A DNA stretch of 34,755 bases from Candidatus Saccharimonadota bacterium (GCA_027345405.1 DAHWID010000005.1:1-34755), one strand, 5' to 3'. Positions 23,736-32,678 are shown, numbered from the stretch's first letter. Numbers and translations are program-made. Notes: generated by a model from the sequence alone, not told the origin.

Positions 23736-25382
23736 CTACATCATCCCCATGCCGCCACCCATATCTGGGGCTGGAGGGCTCTTAGGCTCGGGTACATCAA
23801 CCACTAAAGCTCCCATGGTCATGGCGGTCCCGGCCACGCTTACAGCGTTCTGAAGTACCTCACGGGCAACACGCGCTGGATCAACAATACCTTTGGCTTT
23901 GAGATCGACAAGTTCGCTTGGATTATTTACATCAACGCCTATACCTGGTTTAGCGGTCTTCACTTGCGGCAACCACTCATCGGCATTCAGACCAGCGTTT
24001 GTGAGCAAAATACGAAACGGTTGTTCCAAGCTGCGCAACAATATCTGTTTACCAGCGTTGACTGAATCATCGTCCTTAGGGTCAACAACTACTGCTGAGC
24101 GTAGATTGATAAGGGTTATGCCTCCACCCGGTACAATACCATCACCCAGCGCAGCCTTCACTGCAGCGACCGCATCATCTACCCTAAACTTCTTTTCTTC
24201 AATTTCAGTTTCAGTCGCACCGCCCACCTTAATAACTGCTACTTTACCGGAAAGTGCGGCTCGGCGTTTTTCAAGATTTTCCTTGTCATATTCACTGCTG
24301 CTTTGCTCAATTTGAGCATTGATTTGCTTAATCCTAGCAGCAACTTCATTAGAATCACCGTTACCCTCAATTATTGTAGTTTCATCTTTTGTAACGATAA
24401 CTTTACGTGCGCTACCAACTACATTAAGATCAGCATTTTCAAAATTCATTCCCTGCTCTTCAGAAATGACTTGTGCTCCAGTAAGTACGGCAATATCGTT
24501 AAGTATGTCCTTACGACGATCACCAAAAGCTGGCGCTTTAACAGCTACAGTATTAAATACACCTTTCAGGCGGTTGAGTACAAAGGTTGCGAGAGCTTCG
24601 CCTTCAACATCTTCTGCAACTAGCACCATGTCTTTACGCCCACTCTGAGCAATTTTTTCAAGTAATGGCAAAAATTCCTGAATGGAGCTAACTTTTTTAT
24701 CGGTCACTACAATTGCAGGCTTATCATATACAGCTTCCATCCTGGTGGTGTCGGTAACCATATAGGCGCTAACAAATCCGCGGTCAAAGGTAAATCCTTC
24801 GACAATCTCTTTTTCTAGAGACAACCCCTGCCCTTCCTCAACGGTCACCACGCCCTCTTTACCAACCGCTTCCATAACCTCAGCAATTAACGAGCCAATC
24901 TCCGCATCGCCAGCTGAAATGGTTGCCACTTCCGCAACGCGTGATTTTTTACCTTCTATGCTCTCGGCCATAGTTGTAAGTTTGCTAATAACGTTTGTTG
25001 CAGCGGCTTCCAAGCCTTTGCGAAGTAGCATTGGATTGTGGCCAGCCGCGATTAATTTGTTGGCCTCGTTTAACATATGATAGGTCAGAACGGTGACTGT
25101 TGTCGTACCATCACCGGCTACATCGTTCATCTTACTGGCAGCCTGCTTGATTAGCTCGGCTCCTACTTTCTGCCCGAGTGACTCATCGTCTTCGTCTGGC
25201 AACTCGACGCCTTTAGCTACAGTAACACCATCGTGAGTGACAGTCGGATTCCCATAAGATTTGCTGATTACTACATTGCGTCCGCGTGGACCCATCGTAG
25301 TTTTTACGGCGTTATACAGAATCTCCGCTCCAAGCAAAACTCGTCGTCTCGCATCATTATCATAAAATACTTTTTTTGCCAT
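23736..25382 (-). CDS. groL: Chaperonin GroEL
   Basis: 60-kDa chaperonin, 548 residues, forming the 14-mer folding chamber. ATP-binding motif GDGTTTVTVL, GVTVAKGVELPDEDD, the apical domain, GGGITLI and a short Gly-Met tail (DMGGGMGMM) are standard. AGGAGA lies before the ATG. It is 9 nt downstream of groES and transcribed with it from a CIRCE-controlled promoter. Confidence 0.98.
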   Translation of the reverse strand: MAKKVFYDNDARRRVLLGAEILYNAVKTTMGPRGRNVVISKSYGNPTVTHDGVTVAKGVELPDEDDESLGQKVGAELIKQAASKMNDVAGDGTTTVTVLTYHMLNEANKLIAAGHNPMLLRKGLEAAATNVISKLTTMAESIEGKKSRVAEVATISAGDAEIGSLIAEVMEAVGKEGVVTVEEGQGLSLEKEIVEGFTFDRGFVSAYMVTDTTRMEAVYDKPAIVVTDKKVSSIQEFLPLLEKIAQSGRKDMVLVAEDVEGEALATFVLNRLKGVFNTVAVKAPAFGDRRKDILNDIAVLTGAQVISEEQGMNFENADLNVVGSARKVIVTKDETTIIEGNGDSNEVAARIKQINAQIEQSSSEYDKENLEKRRAALSGKVAVIKVGGATETEIEEKKFRVDDAVAAVKAALGDGIVPGGGITLINLRSAVVVDPKDDDSVNAGKQILLRSLEQPFRILLTNAGLNADEWLPQVKTAKPGIGVDVNNPSELVDLKAKGIVDPARVAREVLQNAVSVAGTAMTMGALVVDVPEPKSPPAPDMGGGMGMM

Positions 25383-25391
25383 CTTCGTCTC

Positions 25392-25658
25392 CTATTTAAC
25401 TATTGCTAAAATATCTTCTTCTTTAACTAGTATGTATTCTTGCGACTCTATTTTTACCTCTGTTGTAGAATAACTTTTGTAAACTATCTTTTCGCCAGAT
25501 TTAACTTGTTTAACTTCTTTGCCCGTCGCAATAACCTGTGCGGTTTTAGGTTTTTCCGTGGCATTATCTGGCAAATATATTCCGCTTACAGTCTTGCTGC
25601 TCGCCTCTTCAGGAACAGCGACTACATAATCTGAAAGCGGACTTAAGGGTGAATTCAT
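25392..25658 (-). CDS. groS: Co-chaperonin GroES
   Basis: Heptameric lid for GroEL. The mobile-loop region (EEASSKTVSGIYLPDNATEKP) and the C-terminal TEVKIESQEYILVKEEDILAIV are typical. At 88 residues it is slightly shorter than usual (95-100); the missing residues fall in the roof hairpin, around ATGKEVKQVKSGEKIVY. The start is ATG 25658, fixed by a strong AGGAGG 8-9 nt upstream. The in-frame extension to 25733 runs through the CIRCE element and is not coding. Confidence 0.96.
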   Translation of the reverse strand: MNSPLSPLSDYVVAVPEEASSKTVSGIYLPDNATEKPKTAQVIATGKEVKQVKSGEKIVYKSYSTTEVKIESQEYILVKEEDILAIVK

Positions 25659-25722
25659 AACGGCAATCCTCCTTGAGTTAGGCTTGTCTATTATGGCACA
25701 AACAGATGTATGTACCGATTTT

Positions 25723-25749
25723 TCAGCACTCACTATAGCTGAGTGCTGA
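25723..25749. promoter_or_regulatory. CIRCE operator (HrcA site)
   Basis: A perfect 9-bp inverted repeat with a 9-bp spacer: TCAGCACTC (25723-25731) and GAGTGCTGA (25741-25749). The consensus is TTAGCACTC-N9-GAGTGCTAA, so each arm differs by one compensated base. HrcA is expected elsewhere in the genome; heat shock would relieve repression of groES-groEL. Confidence 0.92.
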
Positions 25750-25761
25750 TTTTATTGTCAA
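25732..25761 (-). promoter_or_regulatory. groES-groEL promoter interlocked with CIRCE
   Basis: On the minus strand TTGACA (25761-25756) and TATAGT (25737-25732) are separated by 18 nt. The -10 lies in the CIRCE spacer, so HrcA binding would block RNA polymerase. Transcription would begin near 25725, giving a leader of about 67 nt that ends in AGGAGG. Confidence 0.8.
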
Positions 25762-25829
25762 GGGGTACTAGTTTTTATTAATTCTAAGATTATTGCGTTT
25801 ATTGGCTTCATGAATAAAACATTTTTTAA

Positions 25830-25853
25830 AAAGCTAGGAAACAAACTAGCTTT
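25830..25853. other. Stem-loop in the groES/25936 divergent spacer
   Basis: AAAGCTAG (25830-25837) and CTAGCTTT (25846-25853) form a perfect 8-bp stem with an 8-nt loop, followed after 6 nt by a short T-run (TTTTT, 25861-25865). It resembles an intrinsic terminator but no gene precedes it on the plus strand. It could close a small RNA or act in the 25936 leader. The rest of the 174-nt spacer (25762-25935) is AT-rich with nothing else I can name. Confidence 0.35.
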
Positions 25854-25935
25854 ATTAATCTTTTTGGTAACAAACTTCAATTTTTAAATATGGTCCTAAA
25901 TGACTGAGTCAATATTTGCTAAACTCTAATGTTAG

Positions 25936-26784
25936 ATGTCGAAAATTAATCAAAAAGTCTTAATGTCAGGAGCCGATTACTTTAGTGTTATCGAACTAAA
26001 CCCTTATGAGCGCGGTGAGGAGCAACCAGATAGGGCCAAGGCAATAGCAGAGCACGCAAAAGTTAAAGCGGCAATTGAGAGTACAGGCATTGAAGTTATA
26101 AGCGTTGCGCCGCCAGAAAATTGCCAAGATGGTGTATACACTGCTAATTGGGGCTTGTGCTGGAGGGGTAAGGCTGTGCTTTCTTCCTTGCCTAATCCTC
26201 GTCAAGCAGAAGAATCCTACGCTAAAGCAGCGATTGAGAACTTAGGCTATGAGACAATCAAGCCTAATTTTCGCTTTAGTGGACAAGGTGATTGCTTGCC
26301 GTGCGGTGATTATCTATTTGTCGGCAGCCGCTACCGAACGGATATACAAATGCACCAATTGTTAGGGCAACTTTACGGCTGTAAGATAGTGGGGCTAGAG
26401 ACCGTGCCGGCTCTAGATGTAAACGGCAGTCCAATTATAAATCGCATTACTGGCTGGCCAGACAGCTATTTTTACGACCTTGACTTGGCTCTAGCGGTCA
26501 TAACACCCGAACTGATCGCGTGGTGTCCCGAAGCTTTTCAGCCGGCAAGTCGACAGTTGATCGAGTCATTGTCGATTGAAAAAATAAACGTAACCATGAC
26601 TGAGGCCATGCATGGTTTTGCCTGTAACTTAGTATCCAGCGGAACACATGTAGTAATGAGCGCACAGGCACCAAAGCTCCAAAGCGAGTTAGAAAAACGT
26701 GGTTTTAAAACCATCACTCCAACTATTAGTGAATTGAACAAGGGCGGCGGCTATATCCGCTGTTGCAGTCTGACATTAGCTTAG
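25936..26784 (+). CDS. Amidinotransferase/DDAH-fold protein with altered active site
   Basis: A 282-residue protein of the pentein superfamily (dimethylarginine dimethylaminohydrolase, arginine deiminase, amidinotransferase). Expected landmarks: MSGADYFSVIELNP at the N-terminus, DGVYTANWG, SGQGDCLPCGDYLFVGSRYRTD-type segment (residues about 115-136), ASRQLIESL, and the terminal cysteine loop GGGYIRCC. The nucleophilic Cys is kept. Two residues that normally complete the triad are changed: the His in the usual FYHLD motif is Asp (FYDLD), and the acidic residue before GxGD is Ser. A classical hydrolase mechanism is therefore doubtful. TAAACT lies 10 nt before the ATG. It overlaps the murE stop by four bases. 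Confidence 0.8.
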   Translation: MSKINQKVLMSGADYFSVIELNPYERGEEQPDRAKAIAEHAKVKAAIESTGIEVISVAPPENCQDGVYTANWGLCWRGKAVLSSLPNPRQAEESYAKAAIENLGYETIKPNFRFSGQGDCLPCGDYLFVGSRYRTDIQMHQLLGQLYGCKIVGLETVPALDVNGSPIINRITGWPDSYFYDLDLALAVITPELIAWCPEAFQPASRQLIESLSIEKINVTMTEAMHGFACNLVSSGTHVVMSAQAPKLQSELEKRGFKTITPTISELNKGGGYIRCCSLTLA

Positions 26785-28085
26785 CCTTTAAGCATTTGCT
26801 GGAGCAGCTGGCGAACAGTTTCTGTCTCATTCCAAGAGTGCTCACCATCTGCTCTTTCAATTGTTTTCTCGTGCCCTTTGCCTAGAAACATCACTGTATC
26901 GCCGGACTTAGCCTGGTTCAGTGCAAAACGGATTGCATCGGTTCGATCATGAACCAAAAACAAATCCTTGTCTCGTTCTTTACCCTCAGACTCGGCTCCG
27001 CCGGCAATCTGATTCATAATCTGGTTGCCGTCGACATCGCGGTCATCTTCCTCGGTTACTATTACTATATCGGCATATTGACCGGCTAATTTGCCCTGAA
27101 CAGCTCGCTTAGCCTCATCCCTTCGGCCAGCGCTACCAAACACGACAATCAGTCGATTTTTAACCACAGGCCTGACATCTTTAAACAGCTTTTCAAAACT
27201 ATCTGGCGTATGCGCAAAGTCAACAATTACATTAAAGTCCTGGCCTTCATCAATCGTTGTCATTCGACCCTCAACACCATCTAGAGCAGCAATTCCCTGC
27301 TCGATTTGGTCTTTGGTCAAACCAATGACAATGCCAACAGCGACTGCTGCTAGCGAGTTATAGACATTAAAGCTACCTGGTAATCGGCACTTAATATTAA
27401 ACTCCAGCTCACCTTTTACTGCCCGATAACTAACTAACGTTGGTTTGAGTGTTATATCTTTAGCTAGTAGTTCACCACCGTTAATTCCATAAAGTAAGGG
27501 AGATTGGATGTCTGACGCAAATAGCTTAGCACTCGCATCATCAGCATTTATAACTCCAACGCGTAAGCCATTTCGATTCGCGTTAGTTTGCTGGAACAAG
27601 CGGCGTTTGGCATCTCGATAGCGCTCAAAAGTTTTGTGGTAATCCAAATGTTCATGGGTAACATTGGTCATAACGGCAATTTCATAGGGCACTCCCCAGA
27701 CCCGGTGCTGAGCGAGAGCATGACTGGTTGTTTCGAGAACTAACCACTCAATACCCTTAGCTCGCATGGCTTTAATTCGGGACACTAGTTCTGGCACGCT
27801 GACGGTAGTCATGTGCTCTATCTGCGGTTTAATATCATCTCCCACACCGTAACCAACTGTTGTCATCAACCCTACTTTATAACCGGCTTCATGCAACATG
27901 CGATGGATAAAATAACAGGTAGAGGTTTTCCCGTTCGTTCCAGTCACGCCAATAATTTTTAATCCTTTGGCAGGAAAACCGTTCAGGCTTTCAATCAATA
28001 CCGCTTCAGCCAGATGACCATACGGCTCGATTTTTTGGAACAAATTGACCGGCAACAATTTCTTGACTAATTTACGTATGTTCAT
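26781..28085 (-). CDS. murE: MurE-like Mur ligase, short N-terminus
   Basis: ATP-dependent ligase that adds the third amino acid to UDP-MurNAc-dipeptide in peptidoglycan synthesis. The 434 residues show GVTGTNGKTSTC (P-loop, about 46-57), ETTSHALAQHRVWGV, MTNVTHEHLDYH, the carbamylated-lysine motif YRDAKRRLF, FAHTPDS and GKGHEK. Only about 45 residues precede the P-loop, against about 105 in E. coli MurE, so most of the UDP-binding first domain is missing. The specificity motif that reads DNPR in diaminopimelate-adding enzymes reads EDDR here. Both features leave the exact substrate open. TATAAT is 11 nt before the ATG. Confidence 0.85.
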   Translation of the reverse strand: MNIRKLVKKLLPVNLFQKIEPYGHLAEAVLIESLNGFPAKGLKIIGVTGTNGKTSTCYFIHRMLHEAGYKVGLMTTVGYGVGDDIKPQIEHMTTVSVPELVSRIKAMRAKGIEWLVLETTSHALAQHRVWGVPYEIAVMTNVTHEHLDYHKTFERYRDAKRRLFQQTNANRNGLRVGVINADDASAKLFASDIQSPLLYGINGGELLAKDITLKPTLVSYRAVKGELEFNIKCRLPGSFNVYNSLAAVAVGIVIGLTKDQIEQGIAALDGVEGRMTTIDEGQDFNVIVDFAHTPDSFEKLFKDVRPVVKNRLIVVFGSAGRRDEAKRAVQGKLAGQYADIVIVTEEDDRDVDGNQIMNQIAGGAESEGKERDKDLFLVHDRTDAIRFALNQAKSGDTVMFLGKGHEKTIERADGEHSWNETETVRQLLQQMLKG

Positions 28086-28214
28086 ATGGTCTTACAATTA
28101 TATGATGAAATAGCCATTGTCCGCTAACCGCGTGCTTATTTCACGTTAAAGACCCGTGCCGTTTAATCTAAAAACCTACATTTAAACGCTTCATGATAGT
28201 CTGTATTAGATAAG

Positions 28215-29273
28215 ATGAAGATTTTAGGAATTGAAACCAGTTGTGACGAAACGGCAGTGGCAGTTGTGGAAGATGGACAACATATGCTGAGCAACAGCAT
28301 TGCTTTCAGTATGGATGTGCATGCAAAATATGGTGGCGTCGTACCCGAGATTGCGGCTCGTGCTCAACTGGAAATGATTGTCCCCATGTTGGAGGCTGCA
28401 CTTGAACAAGCTAGTTGTGACTGGTCATACATAGATGGAATTGCTGTAACCTACGGAGCAGGGTTAGGCGGCAGTCTGCTAATCGGTGTTATGACGGCAA
28501 AAACTTTGGCGATTAGTAAACATTTACCATTAACCGCCTGTAACCATGTACTCGGACATATTTATGCCAACTTTATATCTAGTAGTCCCCTACCCGGCTA
28601 TAGTTTTTCTGATCAAACACCGCAATTCCCAGCTCTTGCTGTTATTATGTCGGGCGGCCATAGCCAACTAGTACTGTTTAAAGACCACTTCAATTACCAA
28701 CTGTTAGGTCAAACTAAAGACGATGCTGTTGGTGAAGCCTTCGATAAAGTCGCTAAAATTCTCGGGCTTCCCTACCCTGGCGGCCCGAGCATTGCCAAAG
28801 TAGCAACTCAAGGCGATAAATACCGCTTTAAGCTGCCAAAAGCGAAGGTGGGTAAATACGACTTCAGCTTTTCTGGGCTCAAAACAGCCGTTTTAAGGCT
28901 TGCGCAGGAACAAATTGGGGAATCTTACGAATTTCCTTCCTATCGCCTGCCAGAGCGCCTCAGTGAAGCTCAGAAGGCCGATATTGCGGCTAGTTTTCAA
29001 CACACAGCTGTTGAGACGATTATTGATAAGGTTGTACTTGCGGCCCAAGAATATAGACCAAAATGCGTTTTACTGGCAGGCGGTGTGGCAGCAAACCAAC
29101 ACTTACGCGATGGGCTGAAACACGTTCTTCGCTGCCCGCTTATCGTGCCGGACCCGAAACTATGCACAGATAACGGCGCGATGATTGCCGCGCTGGGTGG
29201 TTGGCAATATAAACTAAAGCTCGCATTAGCTGATCCGTATCGTCTGGCGATTGAGCCTAATCTGTCAATATAG
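28215..29273 (+). CDS. tsaD: tRNA threonylcarbamoyladenosine transferase TsaD
   Basis: Transfers the threonylcarbamoyl group to A37 of ANN-reading tRNAs, with TsaB and TsaE. The 352 residues contain MKILGIETSCDETAVAVVE, the metal-binding HVLGH motif, VIMSGGHSQLV, GEAFDKVAKILGLPYPGGP, KYDFSFSGLKTAV and LLAGGVAANQHLR. Length is normal. The start ATG at 28215 is the only reasonable choice. It is divergent from murE (129-bp spacer) and followed 26 nt later by valS, a pairing of tRNA modification and charging. Confidence 0.97.
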   Translation: MKILGIETSCDETAVAVVEDGQHMLSNSIAFSMDVHAKYGGVVPEIAARAQLEMIVPMLEAALEQASCDWSYIDGIAVTYGAGLGGSLLIGVMTAKTLAISKHLPLTACNHVLGHIYANFISSSPLPGYSFSDQTPQFPALAVIMSGGHSQLVLFKDHFNYQLLGQTKDDAVGEAFDKVAKILGLPYPGGPSIAKVATQGDKYRFKLPKAKVGKYDFSFSGLKTAVLRLAQEQIGESYEFPSYRLPERLSEAQKADIAASFQHTAVETIIDKVVLAAQEYRPKCVLLAGGVAANQHLRDGLKHVLRCPLIVPDPKLCTDNGAMIAALGGWQYKLKLALADPYRLAIEPNLSI

Positions 29274-29299
29274 CGCTACTTTAGAGGTATATTAGAGTA

Positions 29300-31843
29300 A
29301 TGAAACTATCTAAAAGTTACCAGCCGCAAGAACATGAAGCAGCCATTTACTCTCTTTGGGAAAGCCGTAACGCATTTATACCTTCACAAAAAGGCAGTCC
29401 CTATGCTCTCGTGATGCCTCCCGTTAACGCCAATGGCAACTTGCACATGGGACATGCTTTAACATTCTCGATCCAGGATATAGCTGCCCGTTATCAGAGA
29501 AGTCAAGGAAAGTCCGTACTGTATATACCCGGAGCCGATCATGCCGGATTTGAAACCCAGGTCGTGTTTGAGCGAGAACTAATTAAAACAGGGAAAAGTC
29601 GTTTTGACTATTCACGTGAAGAATTATATAAGAATATTTTTAAATTTGTCGATCAAAACCGAACAAACCTGCACTCACAAATTCGTCGTTTAGGTGCCAG
29701 CGTGGACTGGACACGTTACACTTTTTCGCTGGATCCGGCAGTTGTCCGGCAAGCCTATGCAACTTTTCATTCAATGTGGCAGCAAGGTTTAATTTACCGT
29801 GGCGAACGACTGGTAAACTTCTGTACCTACCATGGAACAGCCTTTGCAGACATTGAAGTAGTTCACAAAGAAGAGCAGGGGAAGTTATGGCACATTAGCT
29901 ATCCGTTGACCGAAGGCAAAGGTTCTGTCGTGATTGCAACTACGCGACCCGAGACTATGCTGGGCGACACCGCTGTCGCAGTCAACCCGTTAGATAAACG
30001 CTACCAAGAGCTGATTGGCAAAACGCTAAGATTACCGCTTACAAACCGAGAAATACCAATCATTGCCGATAGCTACGTCGACCCTGACTACGGCACAGGC
30101 GCGGTTAAGATAACGCCAGCCCATGACCCGAACGACTTCGAGATCGGTGAACGCCACGATCTGCCAAAAGTCACGGTAATTGGCTTTGATGGACGTTTGG
30201 TACATGACGTACCCGAACCCTTTAAAGGATTGACGGTGGAGGAGGGAAGAGCAGCCATAATTAACGCCCTCTCGAAAAATGGCTACTTAGCTGGCAGCGA
30301 GGACCTAGTCCATAGTGTGGGTCACTGTTATAAATGCGGAACCGTAATTGAACCACTACTAATGGAACAGTGGTTCATTGACATGAAGCCGTTAGCCAAA
30401 CAGGCGATTACAGCGATTAGGGCAGGGGAGATTAAATTCATACCGGATACTAAACGGAAACAGCTCATTAATTATTTGGAAAATATCCGCGACTGGAACA
30501 TCAGTCGTCAAATTGCCTGGGGCATTCCGATACCGGCATTTGTAAACGAAAACGACCCCGGTGACTGGATTTATGACGAACGTGTCGACCAAGAAGTGAT
30601 TGAGGTTAACAACAAAACATACCGACGCGATCCAGACGTCTTTGACACTTGGTTTTCTTCCTCCTCCTGGCCTTATGTAACTTTAGGCTTCCCCGCCAGC
30701 GATAACTATACGAAGTTTTATCCACTAGAGTTAATGGAATCCGGATTTGACATCCTCTACCAGTGGATTGGACGAATGATCATGCTCGGCCTTTACGTGA
30801 CGAAGCAGGTGCCGTTTAAGCGTGTTTATTTGCACGGCATGATAACCGATGAGCATGGTCGAAAGATGAGTAAAAGTGTTGGTAACGTAATCAACCCCAT
30901 GGAAGTAATCGACGCATACGGATCAGATGCCCTAAGAATAGGCATGATCAGTGGTCAAACACCTGGCAATAACCAACCTTACGTTCCTTCTAAAGTTATC
31001 GGCGGACGAAACTTTTGTAATAAGCTCTGGAACATAGCACGGTTCGTTCAAGATAAGGTAGAGTCTGACCAGTTAGCAAAACTGAGCCTGGCTGATCACT
31101 GGATACTAAACCGCTACGATACTATGCTGCGTGCATACCGCAAACTAATGGACAACTACCGTTTTAGTGAAGCATACGAGGAGATTTACCACTTCGTCTG
31201 GGACGATATAGCCGATTGGTACATTGAAGCTTCTAAAGTCAGCTTAAATCCAGGTTTAGTCAAGCAGCTGCTTGAAGCCAGCCTTATATTAGCTCATCCT
31301 TTTGCTCCGTTTGTAACTGAAACTATTTGGCAAAATCTGGACATCACTCCGGACTCGCTGCTAAGTGGCCGCCAGCTGCTTGATTTACCTAAGGGCAACA
31401 GACGCTCAGCCGCAAACTTTAACACCATAATCGGTTTAATTAATCAGGTCCGCTCAATGCTTGTGGCAACCGGTACGATAGATGTGAAACTTAGCTATCC
31501 AAGCTCCAGTTTACTTAAAGAACATACCAGCCTGATTAAGCAGCTTACAGGAGTCTCAAGTGTGGCTTTAGGCAGCGGGGAAGTGGGTGTTGAGATAGCT
31601 TACGCTGATCTCAAAGTCTGGCTGGATATCAGCCAGGATCGGGTAGTTGCATACAAACAGCGGCTCGACAATCAAATACAGCAAGAGTTAACAAAAATCG
31701 CACGACTTGAAAGCCGTTTAAATAACCCTCAATATGTTAAGCGCGCTCCAGCCGACTTAGTCAAGCAAAGTCATGAACAATTGGCTGCTAGCAAGCAAAA
31801 TCTGCATCAGCTTAAGGTCGAAAGGCAGCAGCTGGCACGCTAA
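29300..31843 (+). CDS. valS: Valyl-tRNA synthetase
   Basis: Class I synthetase with editing domain, 847 residues (E. coli 951). PPVNANGNLHMGHALTFSIQD carries the HIGH-type signature characteristic of ValS, the editing domain has TTRPETMLGDTAVAVNP, DVFDTWFSSSSWP precedes the core, and GRKMSKSVGNVINP is the KMSKS loop. The C-terminus from about residue 780 is a coiled coil (QQELTKIARLESRLN), the tRNA-binding arm of ValS. A TATATT lies 6 nt before the ATG and a GAGG 13 nt before, so a private promoter is possible besides read-through from tsaD. The last 32 bases overlap the convergent HTH-HAD gene. Confidence 0.97.
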   Translation: MKLSKSYQPQEHEAAIYSLWESRNAFIPSQKGSPYALVMPPVNANGNLHMGHALTFSIQDIAARYQRSQGKSVLYIPGADHAGFETQVVFERELIKTGKSRFDYSREELYKNIFKFVDQNRTNLHSQIRRLGASVDWTRYTFSLDPAVVRQAYATFHSMWQQGLIYRGERLVNFCTYHGTAFADIEVVHKEEQGKLWHISYPLTEGKGSVVIATTRPETMLGDTAVAVNPLDKRYQELIGKTLRLPLTNREIPIIADSYVDPDYGTGAVKITPAHDPNDFEIGERHDLPKVTVIGFDGRLVHDVPEPFKGLTVEEGRAAIINALSKNGYLAGSEDLVHSVGHCYKCGTVIEPLLMEQWFIDMKPLAKQAITAIRAGEIKFIPDTKRKQLINYLENIRDWNISRQIAWGIPIPAFVNENDPGDWIYDERVDQEVIEVNNKTYRRDPDVFDTWFSSSSWPYVTLGFPASDNYTKFYPLELMESGFDILYQWIGRMIMLGLYVTKQVPFKRVYLHGMITDEHGRKMSKSVGNVINPMEVIDAYGSDALRIGMISGQTPGNNQPYVPSKVIGGRNFCNKLWNIARFVQDKVESDQLAKLSLADHWILNRYDTMLRAYRKLMDNYRFSEAYEEIYHFVWDDIADWYIEASKVSLNPGLVKQLLEASLILAHPFAPFVTETIWQNLDITPDSLLSGRQLLDLPKGNRRSAANFNTIIGLINQVRSMLVATGTIDVKLSYPSSSLLKEHTSLIKQLTGVSSVALGSGEVGVEIAYADLKVWLDISQDRVVAYKQRLDNQIQQELTKIARLESRLNNPQYVKRAPADLVKQSHEQLAASKQNLHQLKVERQQLAR

Positions 31844-32678
31844 CTTCCATATCTAATGCCATCTTAACCTGATCAACCGATTCTTGCGGCTGAGCGTAAT
31901 CAAACCAGAGCACGTGCCAGTGCAGACTCTCGGCTTGCGCCACGTTTTCCCGTGTATCGTCAATAAGTAAGATTCGCTCGGGTGGGAGATCGGCTTTAGT
32001 CTGAGCCAATTCAAAAATCGCCGGGTCGGGCTTAATTAAGCCGGCTTCAGACGAATCGATAACGACATCATAATCAATATCCGGTATAACCTTGCGCTTG
32101 CGGAGCTGGCCAAGCAAACCAGGCATAATGTTTGTTAATAGACCTACTCCGTAGTGTTCGCTAGCCCATTTAACGACCTGATCCATTCCGGGCATCGGCT
32201 CAACCGCTGCTAAATAATATTTCGGCCAGTCAAGTTCGCTAATACCAAGTCGTCTAGCGATTAACCGGTTAAAATCGTGCATGCTAAGCTCGCCTTTACA
32301 GGCTTCGGAATTATAATGCAAAAAGGCCATTTCAACCAGGTCGGGCGAGACGCCATAATCTCTGGCAACTTGGGCAAACGCGCGGTGATAAAACCTAACC
32401 ATGCAGCCATTAACATCGAAATAGACAAAGCTAACACCCGCTCTGGTAGTAAAGTGTTTTTCTTTTTTAGACTTAGTACCAAGAAGCTCATCAAGGCCCA
32501 TATTGAGCGCGCCAGCAATTGCACTGATAGTAAAAATTGAAGGCGATTTTATTGCTCCACGCTCGATTTTTGTAAGCGTCGAGAAGCTTAAATTAGCCGC
32601 CTGGCAAAGCTGTTGCTGTGTCATGCCGGCTCGGCGGCGCATTGATTGCAACCGCTTACCCAACCCCTTCTCGTCCAT
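31812..32678 (-). CDS. XRE helix-turn-helix fused to a HAD-like domain
   Basis: A 288-residue two-domain protein. Residues about 5-66 are a Cro/C1-type helix-turn-helix (RRRAGMTQQQLCQAANLSFS, LTKIERGAIKSP). Residues about 80-280 form a HAD-superfamily fold: motif I FDVNGCMV, a helical cap, motif II LLTN, motif III Lys in IKPDP and motif IV LLIDDTREN. The motif I nucleophile Asp88 is kept but the second Asp, normally the general acid, is Asn90. It may be a regulator that senses a phosphorylated or other ligand, or a weakened phosphatase that binds DNA. The start is ATG 32678: TATTAT (32690-32685) ends exactly 6 nt upstream, so the earlier ATG at 32684 would be untranscribed. Confidence 0.82.
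   Translation of the reverse strand: MDEKGLGKRLQSMRRRAGMTQQQLCQAANLSFSTLTKIERGAIKSPSIFTISAIAGALNMGLDELLGTKSKKEKHFTTRAGVSFVYFDVNGCMVRFYHRAFAQVARDYGVSPDLVEMAFLHYNSEACKGELSMHDFNRLIARRLGISELDWPKYYLAAVEPMPGMDQVVKWASEHYGVGLLTNIMPGLLGQLRKRKVIPDIDYDVVIDSSEAGLIKPDPAIFELAQTKADLPPERILLIDDTRENVAQAESLHWHVLWFDYAQPQESVDQVKMALDMEVSVPAAAFRP

Noticed and set aside
23893-24648. Long plus-strand frames opposite groEL
   Set aside because: Antisense shadows caused by the codon pattern of a strongly conserved gene; no ribosome binding site or family features.
25659-25733. N-terminal extension of GroES
   Set aside because: It crosses the CIRCE spacer and promoter; the AGGAGG site directs the start at 25658.
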